Below are positions 12,896 through 13,922 of a stretch of DNA of 13,922 nt, one piece after another. Source of the DNA: Lachnospiraceae bacterium (GTDB lineage: Bacteria; Bacillota; Clostridia; Lachnospirales; Lachnospiraceae). The notes beneath the pieces were generated by a model, which made no database searches, was not told the origin of the DNA, and worked only from the letters and a program-made list of their open reading frames with translations. Location: NCBI GenBank assembly GCA_900769175.1, contig CAAGFP010000237.1:1-13922 (forward strand), given 5' to 3'. Made by a program: the position numbers and the translations under genes. Each line of letters opens with the position of its first letter. Positions within the stretch are counted from its first letter, which is position 1.

Positions 12896-13922
12896 ATGTA
12901 TCGCGAACATACCAAAGTAATTCAAATCGGAGATCGCTTAATCGGCGGAGGTAATCCGATTTTAATACAGTCAATGACAAATACCAAAACAGAGGATGTG
13001 AAAGCAACCGTAGCCCAGATTCTAAAACTGCAGGACGCCGGCTGCGAAATCATCCGTTGTACCGTTCCGACAATTGAGGCGGCAAAGGTGATTGCCCAAA
13101 TCAAGAAAGAAATCAACATTCCGCTTGTGGCAGATATTCATTTTGATTATAAAATGGCAATAGCAGCCGTTGAAAACGGAGCGGATAAAATAAGAATCAA
13201 CCCGGGAAATATCGGTGGAAGAGAACGTCTTGAGGCGGTTGTATCCTGTTGTAAGGAGAGAAATGTACCGATTCGTGTAGGCGTAAACAGCGGCTCTTTG
13301 GAAAAAGAACTTGTGCAAAAATATAACGGTGTTACCGCCGAAGGAATTGTCGAAAGCGCACTTGATAAAGTAGGAATGATTGAGAAATCCGGTTATGACA
13401 ATATCGTAATTTCCATCAAATCTTCGGATGTATTAATGTGCATCCGTGCACATGAACTGCTGGCGCAGAAATCGAATTATCCGCTTCATGTCGGAATTAC
13501 GGAATCCGGAACACTGTTTTCCGGAACCATTAAATCATCTGCCGGACTAGGTATTATTTTATACCAGGGAATCGGAGATACCATCCGTGTTTCACTCACC
13601 GGCGACCCGGTAGAAGAAGTAAAAACTGCTAAAACACTGCTTCGTTCCTTAAAACTTCGAAAGGGAGGAATTGAAGTGGTAAGCTGTCCTACCTGCGGAA
13701 GAACACAGATTGATTTAATCGGTCTTGCCAATCAGGTAGAGAATCTGGCAGCAAATTATCCGCTGGATATAAAAGTAGCGGTAATGGGATGCGTGGTTAA
13801 CGGTCCCGGAGAAGCGAAAGAAGCGGATTTAGGAATTGCCGGAGGAATCGGAGAAGGATTACTAATCAAAAAAGGAGAAATCATTCGAAAGATTCCGGAA
13901 GATAAATTTATCGAAACACTCA
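12896..13922 (+). CDS. ispG: 4-hydroxy-3-methylbut-2-enyl diphosphate synthase, 3' end cut by window
   Basis: IspG (GcpE) is the iron-sulfur enzyme of the penultimate MEP-pathway step, converting MEcPP to HMBPP. The frame is open to the last base; 342 residues are present, and the usual length is about 350-370, so only the extreme C-terminus is missing. It shows IQSMTNTKTEDV (24-35), VADIHFDYKMA and ADKIRINPGNIGG of the TIM barrel, then the C-terminal cluster-binding motifs SCPTCGRTQ (C264, C267) and VMGCVVNGPGE (C299, E306), the expected three Cys plus Glu ligands. GAGGTGA (12884-12890) lies 5 nt before the ATG. It has its own promoter in the 87-nt gap after the kinase gene, and completes a pathway link with dxr. 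Confidence 0.97.
   Translation, partial: MYREHTKVIQIGDRLIGGGNPILIQSMTNTKTEDVKATVAQILKLQDAGCEIIRCTVPTIEAAKVIAQIKKEINIPLVADIHFDYKMAIAAVENGADKIRINPGNIGGRERLEAVVSCCKERNVPIRVGVNSGSLEKELVQKYNGVTAEGIVESALDKVGMIEKSGYDNIVISIKSSDVLMCIRAHELLAQKSNYPLHVGITESGTLFSGTIKSSAGLGIILYQGIGDTIRVSLTGDPVEEVKTAKTLLRSLKLRKGGIEVVSCPTCGRTQIDLIGLANQVENLAANYPLDIKVAVMGCVVNGPGEAKEADLGIAGGIGEGLLIKKGEIIRKIPEDKFIETL

Overview
The window reads as a moderately AT-rich Clostridia chromosome, most likely Lachnospiraceae. The reasons are strong AGGAGG-type ribosome binding sites, the presence of a DUF6115-type protein and a short YceG/MltG-like protein just upstream of rpsB, and the classical Firmicutes order rpsB-tsf-pyrH-frr-uppS-cdsA-dxr-rseP-ispG. 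Species cannot be named from this. The first 11 bases match the 3' end of the standard Illumina adapter exactly, so position 1 is probably a contig edge with untrimmed adapter rather than genomic sequence.

Layout. 2-1017: end of a DUF6115-type gene, then a membrane-anchored protein with an MltG-like N-terminal domain but no transglycosylase catalytic domain. 1018-1263: a diverged copy of a dispersed repeat, an intrinsic terminator, and the rpsB promoter, whose -35 box lies in the terminator loop. This is followed by an rpsB leader of about 110 nt that can fold into a pseudoknot ending at the ribosome binding site. 1264-3120: rpsB and tsf, closed by a strong terminator at 3168-3200. 3200-3351: a second copy of the dispersed repeat, containing two tandem hairpin units and further small palindromes. 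3450-10705: a long same-strand cluster with gaps of 12-49 nt. It begins with a membrane-anchored polysaccharide deacetylase and a bactofilin, then pyrH, frr, uppS, cdsA, dxr and rseP. 10706-10890: a 12-bp tandem repeat and a candidate promoter. 10891-12808: a PP2C phosphatase and a membrane-anchored Ser/Thr kinase, 1 nt apart. 12896-13922: ispG, cut by the window end.

Functionally this is a growth cluster. It covers translation (S2, EF-Ts, ribosome recycling factor), UMP phosphorylation, isoprenoid precursor synthesis by the MEP pathway (dxr, ispG), the polyprenyl carrier for wall synthesis (uppS), phospholipid activation (cdsA) and intramembrane proteolysis (rseP). Two accessory pairs interrupt the usual order: deacetylase plus bactofilin between tsf and pyrH, and phosphatase plus kinase between rseP and ispG. 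Both fit an envelope-related role, but that is inference. I see no mobile element, phage gene, CRISPR array, tRNA or rRNA. The items most worth checking are the rpsB leader pseudoknot, the dispersed hairpin repeat on both sides of rpsB-tsf, the 12-bp tandem repeat, and the PP2C-kinase module.
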